Shown here piece by piece: positions 17,306 to 25,881 of a stretch of 64,000 nt of DNA. Numbering within the stretch: the first letter of the stretch is position 1; each line of letters starts with the position of its first letter. Made by a program: the position numbers and the translations under genes. The notes below the pieces were generated by a model that was given only the letters and a program-made list of their open reading frames with translations, was not told the DNA's origin and did no database searches. Origin of the DNA: Massilia sp. Mn16-1_5 (lineage in GTDB: Bacteria > Pseudomonadota > Gammaproteobacteria > Burkholderiales > Burkholderiaceae_D); contig NZ_PPXQ01000001.1 of NCBI RefSeq assembly GCF_004798585.1, forward strand, positions 372,001 to 436,000, in the 5' to 3' direction.

Positions 17306-18564
17306 ACCGCCGCCGCGTTCAGGTGGGCGATGCGCACCGAGGCCGGCGGATGCGAATCATAAAAGGCCGAGTGCAGCGGATCTGGCGTCAGGGTCGAGGC
17401 ATTGTCCTCGTACATTTTCACCAGTGCCGAGACCAGGTGGTTCGCGTCGCTGTGTTTCGCCGCGAAAGCATCGGCCTCGAATTCGTGCTTGCGCGAGGTG
17501 ATCGCGTTCAAAGGCCCGAAGACGAAGGTGAAAATCGGCAGCACCAGCATGAACAGCAGCAGGGCCATGGCGTCGTTCGGGCCGGCCAGCAGCGGCATCA
17601 CGCCCAGGCCCGTGTAGAACCAGGCTTGTTCCTTCAGGTAGCCGAGCAGGGCCAGGAAGGCCAGCGACAGTGCGAACATCACGACGATGCGCTTGACGAT
17701 GTGGCGCAGCTTGAAGTGGCCGAGTTCGTGGGCCAGCACGGCTTCGATCTCGTGCGGGGCCAGGCGCTCGATCAGGGTGTCGAAGAAGACGATGCGCTTG
17801 GCCGCGCCGAAGCCCGAGAAATAGGCGTTGCCGTGGGCGCTGCGGCGGCTGCCGTCCATCACGAACAGGCCCTTCGAGGCAAATCCGACGCGCGCCATCA
17901 GGCCTTCGATACGGCTTTTCAGGCTTTCGTCGCTCAGCGGCGTGAATTTGTTGAACATCGGCGCGATCACGCTCGGATACAAGACCATCATCAGCAGCTG
18001 GAAACCGCTCCAGACCAGCCAGGTCCAGAACCACCAGAGCGAACCGGTCGATTCCATCAGCTTCAGGACCACCCACAGCAGCGGCAGGCCGATGACGGCG
18101 CCGACCAGCGCGCCCTTGACCATGTCGGTGAGCCAGAGCTTGACGCTCATCTTGTTGAAGCCGAAGCGCTGTTCCAGCACGAACTGGCGGTACCAGTCGA
18201 AGGGCAGGTCGAGCAGGCCGGAGATGATGGCGAACGCGGCGATCAGGCCGATCTGGTATAGCATGCCGGGACCGGCCGCATGGAGCAGCGCAGTGGACAA
18301 AGCCTGCAGGCCGCCGAGCAGGGTGAAGCCGACCAGGGTCAGGCCGCCCCAGAGCAGGGCGGCAATACCGAAGCGGGTCTTGGCGACCGTGTAGTCGGCC
18401 GCTTTCTGGTGCGTCTCGAGCGGGATCTTGTGCGCGAATTCAAGGGGCACGCTGCCGCGGTGGCGCAGCACATGCCGGATCTGGCGATTGGCCAGCCAGA
18501 AGCGCAGGCCCAGCGTGAGCACGAAGAAAACGACGAACAATACCGAAAACGCAAGTGAAGACAT
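17302..18564 (-). CDS. M48 family CAAX-prenyl-protease-like membrane metalloprotease
   Basis: A 420-residue integral membrane protease of the Ste24 type. It has a zinc HExxH motif ([15 protein letters not shown]), a downstream Glu in FEADAFAA as third ligand, and several hydrophobic helices (near the N-terminus, two around residues 60-120, and two in the 280-330 region). Bacterial members probably do membrane-protein quality control; the eukaryotic role in prenylated protein processing does not apply directly. It is the first gene of an overlapping unit with phhB and rsgA, and is divergent from orn with a 47-base gap. Confidence 0.92.
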   Translation of the reverse strand: MSSLAFSVLFVVFFVLTLGLRFWLANRQIRHVLRHRGSVPLEFAHKIPLETHQKAADYTVAKTRFGIAALLWGGLTLVGFTLLGGLQALSTALLHAAGPGMLYQIGLIAAFAIISGLLDLPFDWYRQFVLEQRFGFNKMSVKLWLTDMVKGALVGAVIGLPLLWVVLKLMESTGSLWWFWTWLVWSGFQLLMMVLYPSVIAPMFNKFTPLSDESLKSRIEGLMARVGFASKGLFVMDGSRRSAHGNAYFSGFGAAKRIVFFDTLIERLAPHEIEAVLAHELGHFKLRHIVKRIVVMFALSLAFLALLGYLKEQAWFYTGLGVMPLLAGPNDAMALLLFMLVLPIFTFVFGPLNAITSRKHEFEADAFAAKHSDANHLVSALVKMYEDNASTLTPDPLHSAFYDSHPPASVRIAHLNAAAV

Positions 18565-18611
18565 TCCGTGCCTGTGAGAAAATGCAGGATTGATTAGGCA
18601 AAGAGAGAATT

Positions 18612-19196
18612 ATGTCACACCCAACCGATTCCGCAGTCTCCACCACCGTCCAGCGTCCCAACGACATGAACCTGGTGTGGGTCGACATGGAAATGACGGG
18701 CCTCGACCCGGATACCGACCGCATCATCGAAGTCGCTGTCGTCGTCACCGACATGCACCTGAACGTGCTGGCCGAAGGCCCCGTGTTCGCGATCCACCAG
18801 TCCGACGAAACCCTGGACAAGATGGACAACTGGAACAAGGGCACCCACGGCCGTTCCGGCCTGATCGACCGCGTGCGCGCCTCGACCGTGACCGAAGCGG
18901 ACGCCGAAACGGCCCTGATCGCCTTCCTGAGGAATTTTGTTCCGGCCGGCAAGTCGCCAATGTGCGGCAACACCATCTGCCAGGACCGCCGTTTCATGGC
19001 GCGCGGCATGCCGAAGCTGGAAGCCTTCTTCCACTACCGCAACCTGGACGTATCGACGCTGAAGGAACTGTGCCGCCGCTGGAAGCCGGACCTGGCCTCC
19101 GGTTTCAAGAAGCACCAGAAGCACACGGCCCTGGCCGACATCATCGAGTCGGTCGAAGAACTCAAGTATTACCGCGAGCACTTCATCAAGTTGTAA
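18612..19196 (+). CDS. orn: Oligoribonuclease
   Basis: A 194-residue DEDDh 3'-5' exoribonuclease that degrades 2-5-mer RNA and pGpG, the end product of c-di-GMP turnover. Exo I block [10 protein letters not shown] carries Asp25 and Glu27; Exo III carries the His and Asp in [11 protein letters not shown] at 18612 with an AGAGAG ribosome site adds about 18 residues relative to the usual start at the internal ATG at 18666 ([12 protein letters not shown]). Either start is possible. Confidence 0.95.
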   Translation: MSHPTDSAVSTTVQRPNDMNLVWVDMEMTGLDPDTDRIIEVAVVVTDMHLNVLAEGPVFAIHQSDETLDKMDNWNKGTHGRSGLIDRVRASTVTEADAETALIAFLRNFVPAGKSPMCGNTICQDRRFMARGMPKLEAFFHYRNLDVSTLKELCRRWKPDLASGFKKHQKHTALADIIESVEELKYYREHFIKL

Positions 19197-19217
19197 TCGG
19201 AGCACGCGCAGCCGCCA

Positions 19218-19240
19218 GCCGGAGCAACTTATGCTCCGGC
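19218..19240 (+). terminator. Hairpin after orn
   Basis: Perfect 9-bp stem GCCGGAGCA / TGCTCCGGC with a 5-nt loop, 20 bases after the orn stop. No T-tract follows, so it may be a weak terminator or an mRNA 3'-end structure. Confidence 0.45.
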
Positions 19241-19268
19241 AATAGCCTGCCTGTGGGACAATCGGAAG

Positions 19269-21743
19269 ATGCGCCGACTTTTCACCACCGATCCTTCCCG
19301 CCCCCTGGCCGGCGTACGTGCGCTGATCGCCGCGCATGATTGGAGCACCTGTCCGCTCGGCCATCCCGACACCTGGCCGCCGGAACTGACGACCGCCGTC
19401 GGCATGTCGCTCGACTCCGCCTTCCCGATGTTCGTCGCCTGGGGCCCGGACCTGCGCTTCCTCTACAACGACGCCTACGCCATCATCCTCGGCTCCAAGC
19501 ACCCGGCCGCGCTGGCCCAGCCCTTCCAGCAGATCTGGGCCGAGATCTGGTCGGACATCGTGCCGATCATCGACCGCGCGCTGTCGGACAAGTCCGCGTT
19601 CTACGAAGACCTGCCGCTGACGGTCGTGCGCCATGGCTTTCCCGAGCAGGGCTATTTCACTTTCTCCTACTCGCCCCTGCACGATGGCAACGGCAAGGTC
19701 GCCGGCATGTACTGCACCGCGATTGAGACCACGGCCCGGGTCCAGGCGGAACGCCGCGCCGCGCTGGAACTGAAACTGTCCGACCTGCTGCACCCGTTGG
19801 GCACGCCCGACGAGGTGCTGTCCACGGCCAGCGCGCTGCTGGGTGAAGAGCTGGGGCTGAGCCGCGCCACCTACGCCGAGGTGGACGACGCCGGCCGCGC
19901 ATTCACCGTGCGCCACCAGTGGAATGCCGGCGGTGCCCGGGAATTGTCGCGTGCGAGCTACCCGCTCGACGGATTCGGTCCGACGCTGGCCGCGCTCACG
20001 CGTGCTGGGGAAACCCTGGTCGTCGACGATGTCGACACCGACCCGCGCTGCGCCGAGGCGCGCGCCATCTTCCACGCGGAAGGAGCGGCCGCCGTGCTGA
20101 CCGTGCCGCTGATGCGCGCTGGCCGCCTGGTCGGCTTCCTCAGCCTGAACCGCGCCCAGCCTTATCGCTGGACCGATGCCGATGTGCGCTTTACGCGCGG
20201 AACCGCCGAGCGTACCTGGGGTGCGCTGGAGACGGCGCGCGCCCAGGCCGCGCTGCGCGCCGAGCGCGACCGTAGCCGCTACATCTTCGACACCATGGTC
20301 GAAGGCTTCGCGCTGATGGACCCCGACTGGACCATCACCCGCATGAACGCCGAGGGCCTGCGCATCTGCCACAAGACGGCCGAGGAGGTCGTCGGGCGCA
20401 ACCATTGGAAGCTGTTTCCCGAAGTGGAGGGCAGCGAAGCGGGCCACATGCTGCACCGGGCGATGGAGCAGCGGGTCGCCGGCGCCGTCGAGTACCGCCT
20501 GCCGCCGCTCGACGGGCGCGGCGGCTGGAACGAGATCCGCGCCTTCCCGACCCAGGACGGCGGCATCGCCGTGTTCTTCCGCGAGATCACCGACCGCAAG
20601 CAGGCCGAGGAACAATTGAAGGTGGCCGACCAGCGCAAGGACGAATTCCTCGCCATGCTGGCCCACGAACTGCGCAACCCGCTGGCGCCGATCAGCGCGG
20701 CGGCCATGCTGCTCGACATGGGCTCGCTCAATGAAACCCGGGTGCGCCACAGCAGCGCCATCATCGGGCGCCAGGTGCGCCACATGACGCGCCTGGTCGA
20801 CGACTTGCTGGACGTCTCGCGCGTCACGCGCGGCCTGATCGAACTCGATCGCAGCCTGCTCGACGTGCGCGCCATCGTCGACGAAGCCGTCGAACAGGTG
20901 CGCCCGCAGCTGGGCGCGCGGCGCCAGCGCCTGTCGCTGCACCTGCCCAGCGTGCCTTTGACAGTCGAGGGCGACCGGGCGCGCCTGGTGCAGGTGCTGG
21001 CCAACCTGCTCGGCAACGCCGTGAAATACACGCCTGAAGACGGCGCGATCGAGATCGGCGCCGAGATCCGCGACGGCAAGCTGGTGCTGGCCGTCAGCGA
21101 CAACGGCATCGGCATGGAGCCGGAGCTGACCGCACGCGCCTTCGACCTGTTTGCCCAGGCCAAGCGCAGCTCGGACCGCTCGCAGGGCGGCCTCGGGCTC
21201 GGCCTGGCCCTGGTGCGCAACCTGGTCGAGCTGCACGGCGGAACCGTCACCTGCGCCAGCCCGGGCCTGGGGCAGGGCAGCACCTTTACGGTGACCCTGC
21301 CGCTGGCGGCGGGCGCGGCTTCAGCCCAGGCGCTGCCGGAGGCCGCGTCAAGGCGCGCCGGCGGCCTGCGCCTGCTGGTGGTGGACGACAACGTCGACGC
21401 CGCGACGACGCTGGCCATGCTGCTGGAAGCGAGCGGCCACGAAGTCTTCATCGAACACGAATCCCTGCGCGCGCTGGAACTGGCGCGCAGTGCCCGGCCC
21501 GATGCCTGCCTGCTCGACATCGGCCTGCCCGACATCGACGGCAACGAACTGGCACGGCGCCTGCGCGCGCAGCCGGAGACGGCACATAGCGTGCTGATCG
21601 CCGTGTCGGGCTATGGGCAGGAAGCGGACCGCCGGCTGGCGCTGGATGCGGGCTTTGCGCATCACCTGGTCAAGCCGGTGGATCTGGAGAATCTGATGGC
21701 GGTGCTTGCAACGGTGCGGCCAGACACTCGGAATGCTGCGTAG
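19269..21743 (+). CDS. Soluble hybrid sensor histidine kinase (PAS-GAF-PAS-HisKA-HATPase-REC)
   Basis: An 824-residue cytoplasmic kinase without membrane helices. Domains by residue: PAS about 45-155, GAF about 165-325, PAS about 335-445, HisKA with the phospho-acceptor His466 in HELRNPLAPI, HATPase_c about 565-680 (NLLGNAVKYTPEDG, DNGIGM, GGLGLGLALV), receiver about 705-815 with VVDDN, phospho-acceptor Asp750 in DIGLPDIDG and Lys802. The same layout, with clear sequence similarity from HisKA to REC, is seen in the truncated kinase at 4204-6360, so the two are paralogues. No output regulator gene is adjacent. The signal sensed is unknown. Confidence 0.93.
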   Translation: MRRLFTTDPSRPLAGVRALIAAHDWSTCPLGHPDTWPPELTTAVGMSLDSAFPMFVAWGPDLRFLYNDAYAIILGSKHPAALAQPFQQIWAEIWSDIVPIIDRALSDKSAFYEDLPLTVVRHGFPEQGYFTFSYSPLHDGNGKVAGMYCTAIETTARVQAERRAALELKLSDLLHPLGTPDEVLSTASALLGEELGLSRATYAEVDDAGRAFTVRHQWNAGGARELSRASYPLDGFGPTLAALTRAGETLVVDDVDTDPRCAEARAIFHAEGAAAVLTVPLMRAGRLVGFLSLNRAQPYRWTDADVRFTRGTAERTWGALETARAQAALRAERDRSRYIFDTMVEGFALMDPDWTITRMNAEGLRICHKTAEEVVGRNHWKLFPEVEGSEAGHMLHRAMEQRVAGAVEYRLPPLDGRGGWNEIRAFPTQDGGIAVFFREITDRKQAEEQLKVADQRKDEFLAMLAHELRNPLAPISAAAMLLDMGSLNETRVRHSSAIIGRQVRHMTRLVDDLLDVSRVTRGLIELDRSLLDVRAIVDEAVEQVRPQLGARRQRLSLHLPSVPLTVEGDRARLVQVLANLLGNAVKYTPEDGAIEIGAEIRDGKLVLAVSDNGIGMEPELTARAFDLFAQAKRSSDRSQGGLGLGLALVRNLVELHGGTVTCASPGLGQGSTFTVTLPLAAGAASAQALPEAASRRAGGLRLLVVDDNVDAATTLAMLLEASGHEVFIEHESLRALELARSARPDACLLDIGLPDIDGNELARRLRAQPETAHSVLIAVSGYGQEADRRLALDAGFAHHLVKPVDLENLMAVLATVRPDTRNAA

Positions 21744-21745
21744 GG

Positions 21746-21772
21746 GGCATTGCGGCCAATGGCCGCAATGCC
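21746..21772 (+). terminator. Long perfect hairpin after the kinase gene
   Basis: A 13-bp arm GGCATTGCGGCCA is followed almost at once by its exact complement, starting three bases after the kinase stop codon. There is no T-tract. It is a likely transcript-end structure. Confidence 0.5.
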
Positions 21773-21788
21773 GGGTTCACCGGGCTCC

Positions 21789-21882
21789 GCCCACGCGGTA
21801 CATGGCATGCATGTCGAAACGCTTGTAAAAATGGTTTCGACGTGCATGCGCCGTACCGCGTGGGCACAGAGTGCCCACCCTA
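21789..21882. repeat. Large imperfect inverted repeat ending in a GTAGGGTGGGC-family unit
   Basis: The left arm (21789-21820, GCCCACGCGGTAC...GTCGAAAC) pairs with the right arm (21834-21865, GTTTCGAC...GTACCGCGTGGGC) with a few mismatches around a 13-base A-rich loop. The right end runs into GTGGGCACAGAGTGCCCACCCTAC (21859-21882), a diverged member of the dispersed palindrome family. It sits between two convergent genes. Confidence 0.8.
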
Positions 21883-21885
21883 CAT

Positions 21886-22824
21886 TTACGGCATGCGGGT
21901 GTAGTTGACCGGGACGTAACGGTAACCCTTGCCCTCCTTGCGCAGGTAACCCATGCCCGGGAACTGCAGGTGGGCCGCGCCGATCAGCGCGCCGTCCTTG
22001 GCCGCCGCATCGAACAGCTTCTTGCGCGCGGCAGCCGCCGCCTTCTGGTCGCCGTCGAAGCCGATCGTTACCGCCGGATCCTCGAACTGCACCGCGCCCA
22101 CGTGGATCAGGTCGCCGATCACGACCATCTTCTGGCCACGGCTCTCCACCACGAAGGTGGTGTGGCCCGGCGTGTGGCCATGTCCGCCCTGGGCGCGAAT
22201 GCCGGGCGAGACCTCGATATCGCCATCGAAGGTCTTGAACTTGCCGGCCTTGACGTAGGGATCGAGCGCGGCCATCGCGTTCTTGAAGCTGCCCTTGCCG
22301 TCTTCGGGCGCCTTGTCCATGTTCGCCTGGCTCAGCCAATGGTCGGCTTCGCGCTTGGCGGCGCGCACGACCGCGTTCGGGAAGGCGGCTTTCGATTGTG
22401 CGCTCAGGCCGCCCAGGTGGTCGCTGTGCATGTGGGTCAGGTAGATCTCGTCGACCTGCTCCGGCGTGTAGCCGGCGGCCTTCAGGTTCGCCTGGATCTT
22501 GCCCAGGGTCGGGCCGAAGAACACGCCGGCGCCGGTGTCGATCAGGATCAGCTTGCTGCCGGTATTGATCAGGAAGGCATTGTCCGAGGTTTCGAGCGGG
22601 ACCTTCAGGTGGGCCTTGGCCAGCGCCGCATTGGTCTTGTCGGCCTTCTGGGTCAGCAGCTTGTCAACCGGCAGGTCGACGGTGCCGTCGGACAGGGGCG
22701 TGACTTCGAAGTCGCCCAGCATCATGCGGTAATAGCCGGGGGCCTGGGTTTTGGCCATCGGGGCGGCGGCGAAGGCGGGAGCGGCGAAGAGGGCGGCGAG
22801 CAGGCACAGGGAGGTGCGTTTCAT
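21886..22824 (-). CDS. Periplasmic metallo-beta-lactamase-fold hydrolase
   Basis: A 312-residue protein with a signal peptide (about residues 1-20). The zinc motif HMHSDH is at 131-136, the second-site GHTPGH at 216-221, and Asp238 lies in IGDLIH. The pattern (LIDTGAG, THMHSDHLGG, HTPGHT) is that of the lactonase/organophosphate-hydrolase branch rather than of true beta-lactamases. Substrate unknown; a lactone such as an acyl-homoserine lactone is possible but unproven. The stop codon lies at the edge of the repeat structure at 21789-21882. Confidence 0.88.
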   Translation of the reverse strand: MKRTSLCLLAALFAAPAFAAAPMAKTQAPGYYRMMLGDFEVTPLSDGTVDLPVDKLLTQKADKTNAALAKAHLKVPLETSDNAFLINTGSKLILIDTGAGVFFGPTLGKIQANLKAAGYTPEQVDEIYLTHMHSDHLGGLSAQSKAAFPNAVVRAAKREADHWLSQANMDKAPEDGKGSFKNAMAALDPYVKAGKFKTFDGDIEVSPGIRAQGGHGHTPGHTTFVVESRGQKMVVIGDLIHVGAVQFEDPAVTIGFDGDQKAAAAARKKLFDAAAKDGALIGAAHLQFPGMGYLRKEGKGYRYVPVNYTRMP

Positions 22825-22900
22825 GGGGTCTCCATTGGATGTGGTCGATATGGCAGCGTTGCGTATCGTACATCAATGGAGGTGGTAGTAGGCAAGCGCC

Positions 22901-22976
22901 GTAAACGCGTGGAGTCGGGACTCCACCCTACGAAGGGTGGAGCGGGCGACGAACCGCTCTCGACTCCACGCGTTAC
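22901..22976. repeat. Inverted repeat, variant of the dispersed palindrome family
   Basis: Arms AACGCGTGGAGTCG and CGACTCCACGCGTT flank an inner block GGGACTCCACCCTACGAAGGGTGGAGC. The core ACTCCACCCTACG/GGGTGGAG resembles the GTAGGGTGGGC elements elsewhere but with GTGGAGT replacing GTGGGC. It lies between two same-strand genes. Confidence 0.75.
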
Positions 22977-22996
22977 AGCATCAGAACCTTAGGTGC

Positions 22997-24037
22997 TTAC
23001 TTCTTCGCCGCAAACGCCTTCTTCAAGGCATCCGCCGCATACTGCTCCGCATCCTTCGCCTTCGGCACCACCGCGCCCATGCCGAAGAACTCGTGCGTCA
23101 CGCCGCTGTATTCCTTGTAGTCCACCGCCACGCCATCCTTCTTCAGCTTGTCCGCATAGGCTTTACCCTCGGACAGCAGCGGATCGATCTCGGCCGCGAT
23201 GATGGTCGCCGGCGGCAGGCCCTTGAGCGAGTCGGCCTTCATCGGCAGCGCATACGGATTCTTCGGGTCGCCCTTGTAGTGCTTGAAGAACCAGCCCATC
23301 ATCGCCTTGTTGAGCGGCTTGGCGTTGGCGTTCTTCTGGTACGAAGGCGTGTTCATGTCGTCGTTCACGACCGGATACACCAGCAGCTGGTGCACGGGCA
23401 GGGCGACCTTCTTGTCGCGCGCCATCATCGAGACCACGGTCGCCAGGTTGCCGCCCGCGCTCTCGCCGCCGACCGCCACGCGCGTCGGGTCGCCGTTGAA
23501 TTCCTTCGCATGCTCCAGGGTCCACTGGTAAGCAGTGAACGCGTCGTTCGGCGCGGCCGGGAAGGGATGCTCCGGCGCCTGGCGGTAGTCGACCGCGACC
23601 ATGATCGCGTTCGCCATTTTCGCGAGGGCGCGCGGGCTGGCGTCATAGACCTTGGTGTCGGCAATGACGAAGCCGCCACCGTGGTAATACATCATGATCG
23701 GGAACGGGCCCTTGCCTTCAGGCGTGTAGATGTGGACCGGGAAGCTGGCGTCGCCGCTGCCCACCGTCATGGTCTTCATCGTCACGCCGGGTTCAGGCGC
23801 CGTCGATTTCTTCATGTCGGTCAGGACTTTCTTGACGGCGTCGGCCGGCGTCGGCTGCTTGCGCGCTTCCTCGGGCGTCAGGGTCTCGATCGGTTTCGGG
23901 TTCAGCGATGCGTGGGCGTCGAGCACCTTCTGCATGTGCGATTCCGCTTTGGGCGGCTTGGCGGCGTCGGCAGCCCAGGCGCTGGTGGCGAGCAGGGCGG
24001 CGCTGGCGAGCAGCGTCAGTGGCAATGCTTTTTTCAT
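22997..24037 (-). CDS. Secreted hormone-sensitive-lipase-type alpha/beta hydrolase (esterase)
   Basis: A 346-residue esterase with a signal peptide (about 1-22). The oxyanion-hole motif HGGGF is at 119-123, the nucleophile elbow GESAGG has Ser193, and Asp285 (EIDPLL) with His315 (VTHEFFG) completes the triad. This is the HSL (family IV) carboxylesterase group acting on short acyl esters. ATG at 24037 follows AAAAGGAT at good spacing and starts the signal peptide; an upstream in-frame extension to 24148 is not needed. Periplasmic location is inferred. Confidence 0.9.
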   Translation of the reverse strand: MKKALPLTLLASAALLATSAWAADAAKPPKAESHMQKVLDAHASLNPKPIETLTPEEARKQPTPADAVKKVLTDMKKSTAPEPGVTMKTMTVGSGDASFPVHIYTPEGKGPFPIMMYYHGGGFVIADTKVYDASPRALAKMANAIMVAVDYRQAPEHPFPAAPNDAFTAYQWTLEHAKEFNGDPTRVAVGGESAGGNLATVVSMMARDKKVALPVHQLLVYPVVNDDMNTPSYQKNANAKPLNKAMMGWFFKHYKGDPKNPYALPMKADSLKGLPPATIIAAEIDPLLSEGKAYADKLKKDGVAVDYKEYSGVTHEFFGMGAVVPKAKDAEQYAADALKKAFAAKK

Positions 24038-24266
24038 GGGAGTATCCTTTTCGTCAATTTTTGTATCACGCAGCACGGCGCGCCGCCTGTGATTACCGAG
24101 GCTCAGGGTCGCAGGGGAAAATGAATTCGTCCGTGCGTTCACGCGCATTGACGAAATTGATGATAAAGATGGCTAAGTACCTTGCACGAAAATGGTGCGC
24201 CTCCTGCAGCGCAGCAATCCTTGTGGTGTAATTGCAGTCTTTGCCTGATTCACGCAGTCCGACTTC

Positions 24267-25388
24267 ATGCGCGCCACCTTCATCCAATGGCTGCACGGCT
24301 TCCTGCCCCAGCCTCTCCCCGCCGGCAACACCGAGCGACTTCGTGCCGGCATCGGCGCCTGCATCGGCCTTTTCCTCACCGCGCTGCTCACCCACGTGCT
24401 GGAGCCAAGCCTTGCGTCCTGGCTGATCGCGCCGATGGGCGCCTCGGCCGTGCTGCTGTTCTGCGTACCGGCCAGTCCGCTCGCACAACCCTGGTCGGTC
24501 GTGGGCGGGAATACGATCTCGGCCCTGGTCGGCGTCGCCTGCCTGCACCTGGTGCCCGATCCGCTGCTGGCCGCGCCGCTGGCCGGCGCACTGGCGATCG
24601 GCATCATGTTCGCGCTGCGTTGCCTGCACCCGCCGGGCGGCGCCGTCGCCCTGACCACGGTGCTGGGAGGGCAGGCGGTGCACGACGCCGGCTTCCTGTT
24701 CGCCCTCAGTCCGGTGGCCCTGAACTCGGCCCTGATCGTGATCGCGGCCATCCTCTACAACAACCTGACCGGCCGCCGCTACCCGCACGCCCAGCACGCG
24801 GCGGACAAGAATGTCCACGCCACCGGCGACCCGACACCGGGGGCGCGCCTGGGTATTACCGAAAGCGACCTGGAAGCGGCGCTGGCGCGTTACGGCGAAG
24901 TGCTGGACGTCAGCCGCGACGACTTGCTGGCCATCGTCGACGACGCCCGCCAGCTGGCGCTGCACCGCCACTTCAACGAGCGCACCTGCGCCGAGCTGAT
25001 GTCGACCCACATCGTCTTCGTCTCGCCGCGCGACACCCTCGAACACGCGCGCGAACTGCTGCTGCGCTACCGCCTGCAATCGCTGCCGGTGCTGGACGAA
25101 AGCCGCCACCTGCGCGGCGTGATCGCCCAGGACGACCTGCTGCGCATGGTGGGCTGGGGGATGCGCCTGCGCCAGCTGGTGCCAGGGGCAGGGCCGTACG
25201 TGGAGGATGCGATGCGCCAGCGCGTGGTGGCGCTGGACGCCTCGGCGCCGCTGGCGCAGCTGGTACCGCTGCTGCGCGACGGCGGCTATCACCAGGTGGC
25301 GATCACCGGCGCCGATGGCGCGATGGTGGGGCTGGTCAGCCAGTCCGATTTGTTGGCAGCCTTGAGCGAGGAGCGGTTAGCCGCCTAG
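24267..25388 (+). CDS. HPP family integral membrane protein with CBS domain pair
   Basis: A 373-residue protein. Residues about 25-170 form the HPP domain: four to five membrane helices with the family hallmark LHPPGGA after a hydrophobic stretch. A cytoplasmic linker follows, then two CBS motifs (TCAELMSTHIVFVSPRDTL and VEDAMRQRVVALDASAPL), each ending in a typical GVIAQDDLLR/GLVSQSDLLA repeat. HPP proteins are linked to nitrite/anion transport in some bacteria and chloroplasts; CBS pairs sense adenine nucleotides. The transported substrate here is unknown. The gene is divergent from the esterase across a 229-base gap with no other feature I can support. Confidence 0.9.
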   Translation: MRATFIQWLHGFLPQPLPAGNTERLRAGIGACIGLFLTALLTHVLEPSLASWLIAPMGASAVLLFCVPASPLAQPWSVVGGNTISALVGVACLHLVPDPLLAAPLAGALAIGIMFALRCLHPPGGAVALTTVLGGQAVHDAGFLFALSPVALNSALIVIAAILYNNLTGRRYPHAQHAADKNVHATGDPTPGARLGITESDLEAALARYGEVLDVSRDDLLAIVDDARQLALHRHFNERTCAELMSTHIVFVSPRDTLEHARELLLRYRLQSLPVLDESRHLRGVIAQDDLLRMVGWGMRLRQLVPGAGPYVEDAMRQRVVALDASAPLAQLVPLLRDGGYHQVAITGADGAMVGLVSQSDLLAALSEERLAA

Positions 25389-25397
25389 CGCCTGGAC

Positions 25398-25688
25398 CTA
25401 GCGTCCTATTCCGATGCCAATGCCCAGGCCGGAACGTCCACCGCTGCCGAATCCGCCGAAAATGGAGGTCGATACCCCGCCGCGGTAGCTGCCGTTCTTC
25501 GTCGCCATCTGCACGACGCAGTTGCGCCAGGGATCCGTATTTGCAGCGAAGCCGAGCTGCACGCAGGCCGGCCCGTATTCGGCCATCATGCGGTCCATCT
25601 CCGCTTGCTGCTGCATGGCCTTTTCCTGAGGGCTTGCACATCCCAGCAAGCAAACGACGCTTGCCGTCATCAACATGGTTGCGCGCAT
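25398..25688 (-). CDS. Small glycine-rich lipoprotein (96 aa)
   Basis: A 96-residue protein with a lipoprotein signal (lipobox LLGC, Cys17). The mature part is Met/Gln-rich, then has two Cys that could pair (ACVQ and NCVV), and ends in a Gly/Ser/Ile tail (GIGIGIGR). The ribosome site AAGGAGG is very strong. The function is not recognised. It faces the HPP gene with a 9-base gap. Confidence 0.75.
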   Translation of the reverse strand: MRATMLMTASVVCLLGCASPQEKAMQQQAEMDRMMAEYGPACVQLGFAANTDPWRNCVVQMATKNGSYRGGVSTSIFGGFGSGGRSGLGIGIGIGR

Positions 25689-25881
25689 GGCGGCCTCCTT
25701 GAGTGATCGATCGAACCGGCTTGAGCCCGGCAGGCTATGGATCGATCATACCTCGCAATCGATTCAGGCGATTTCTACCGGACGGCATGGCGTGGCCGTG
25801 ACACGGCGTCCGATTGGGTGTCCAAGGTGAGTGGTAGGCACCGATGCGCATACGCGCACTCACCTGTCCCAGGAGGCTGTC

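Noticed and set aside
22937..24124. 395-codon frame opposite the esterase
   Set aside because: His/Arg/Val-rich shadow of the esterase; the minus strand carries a complete catalytic triad and signal peptide.
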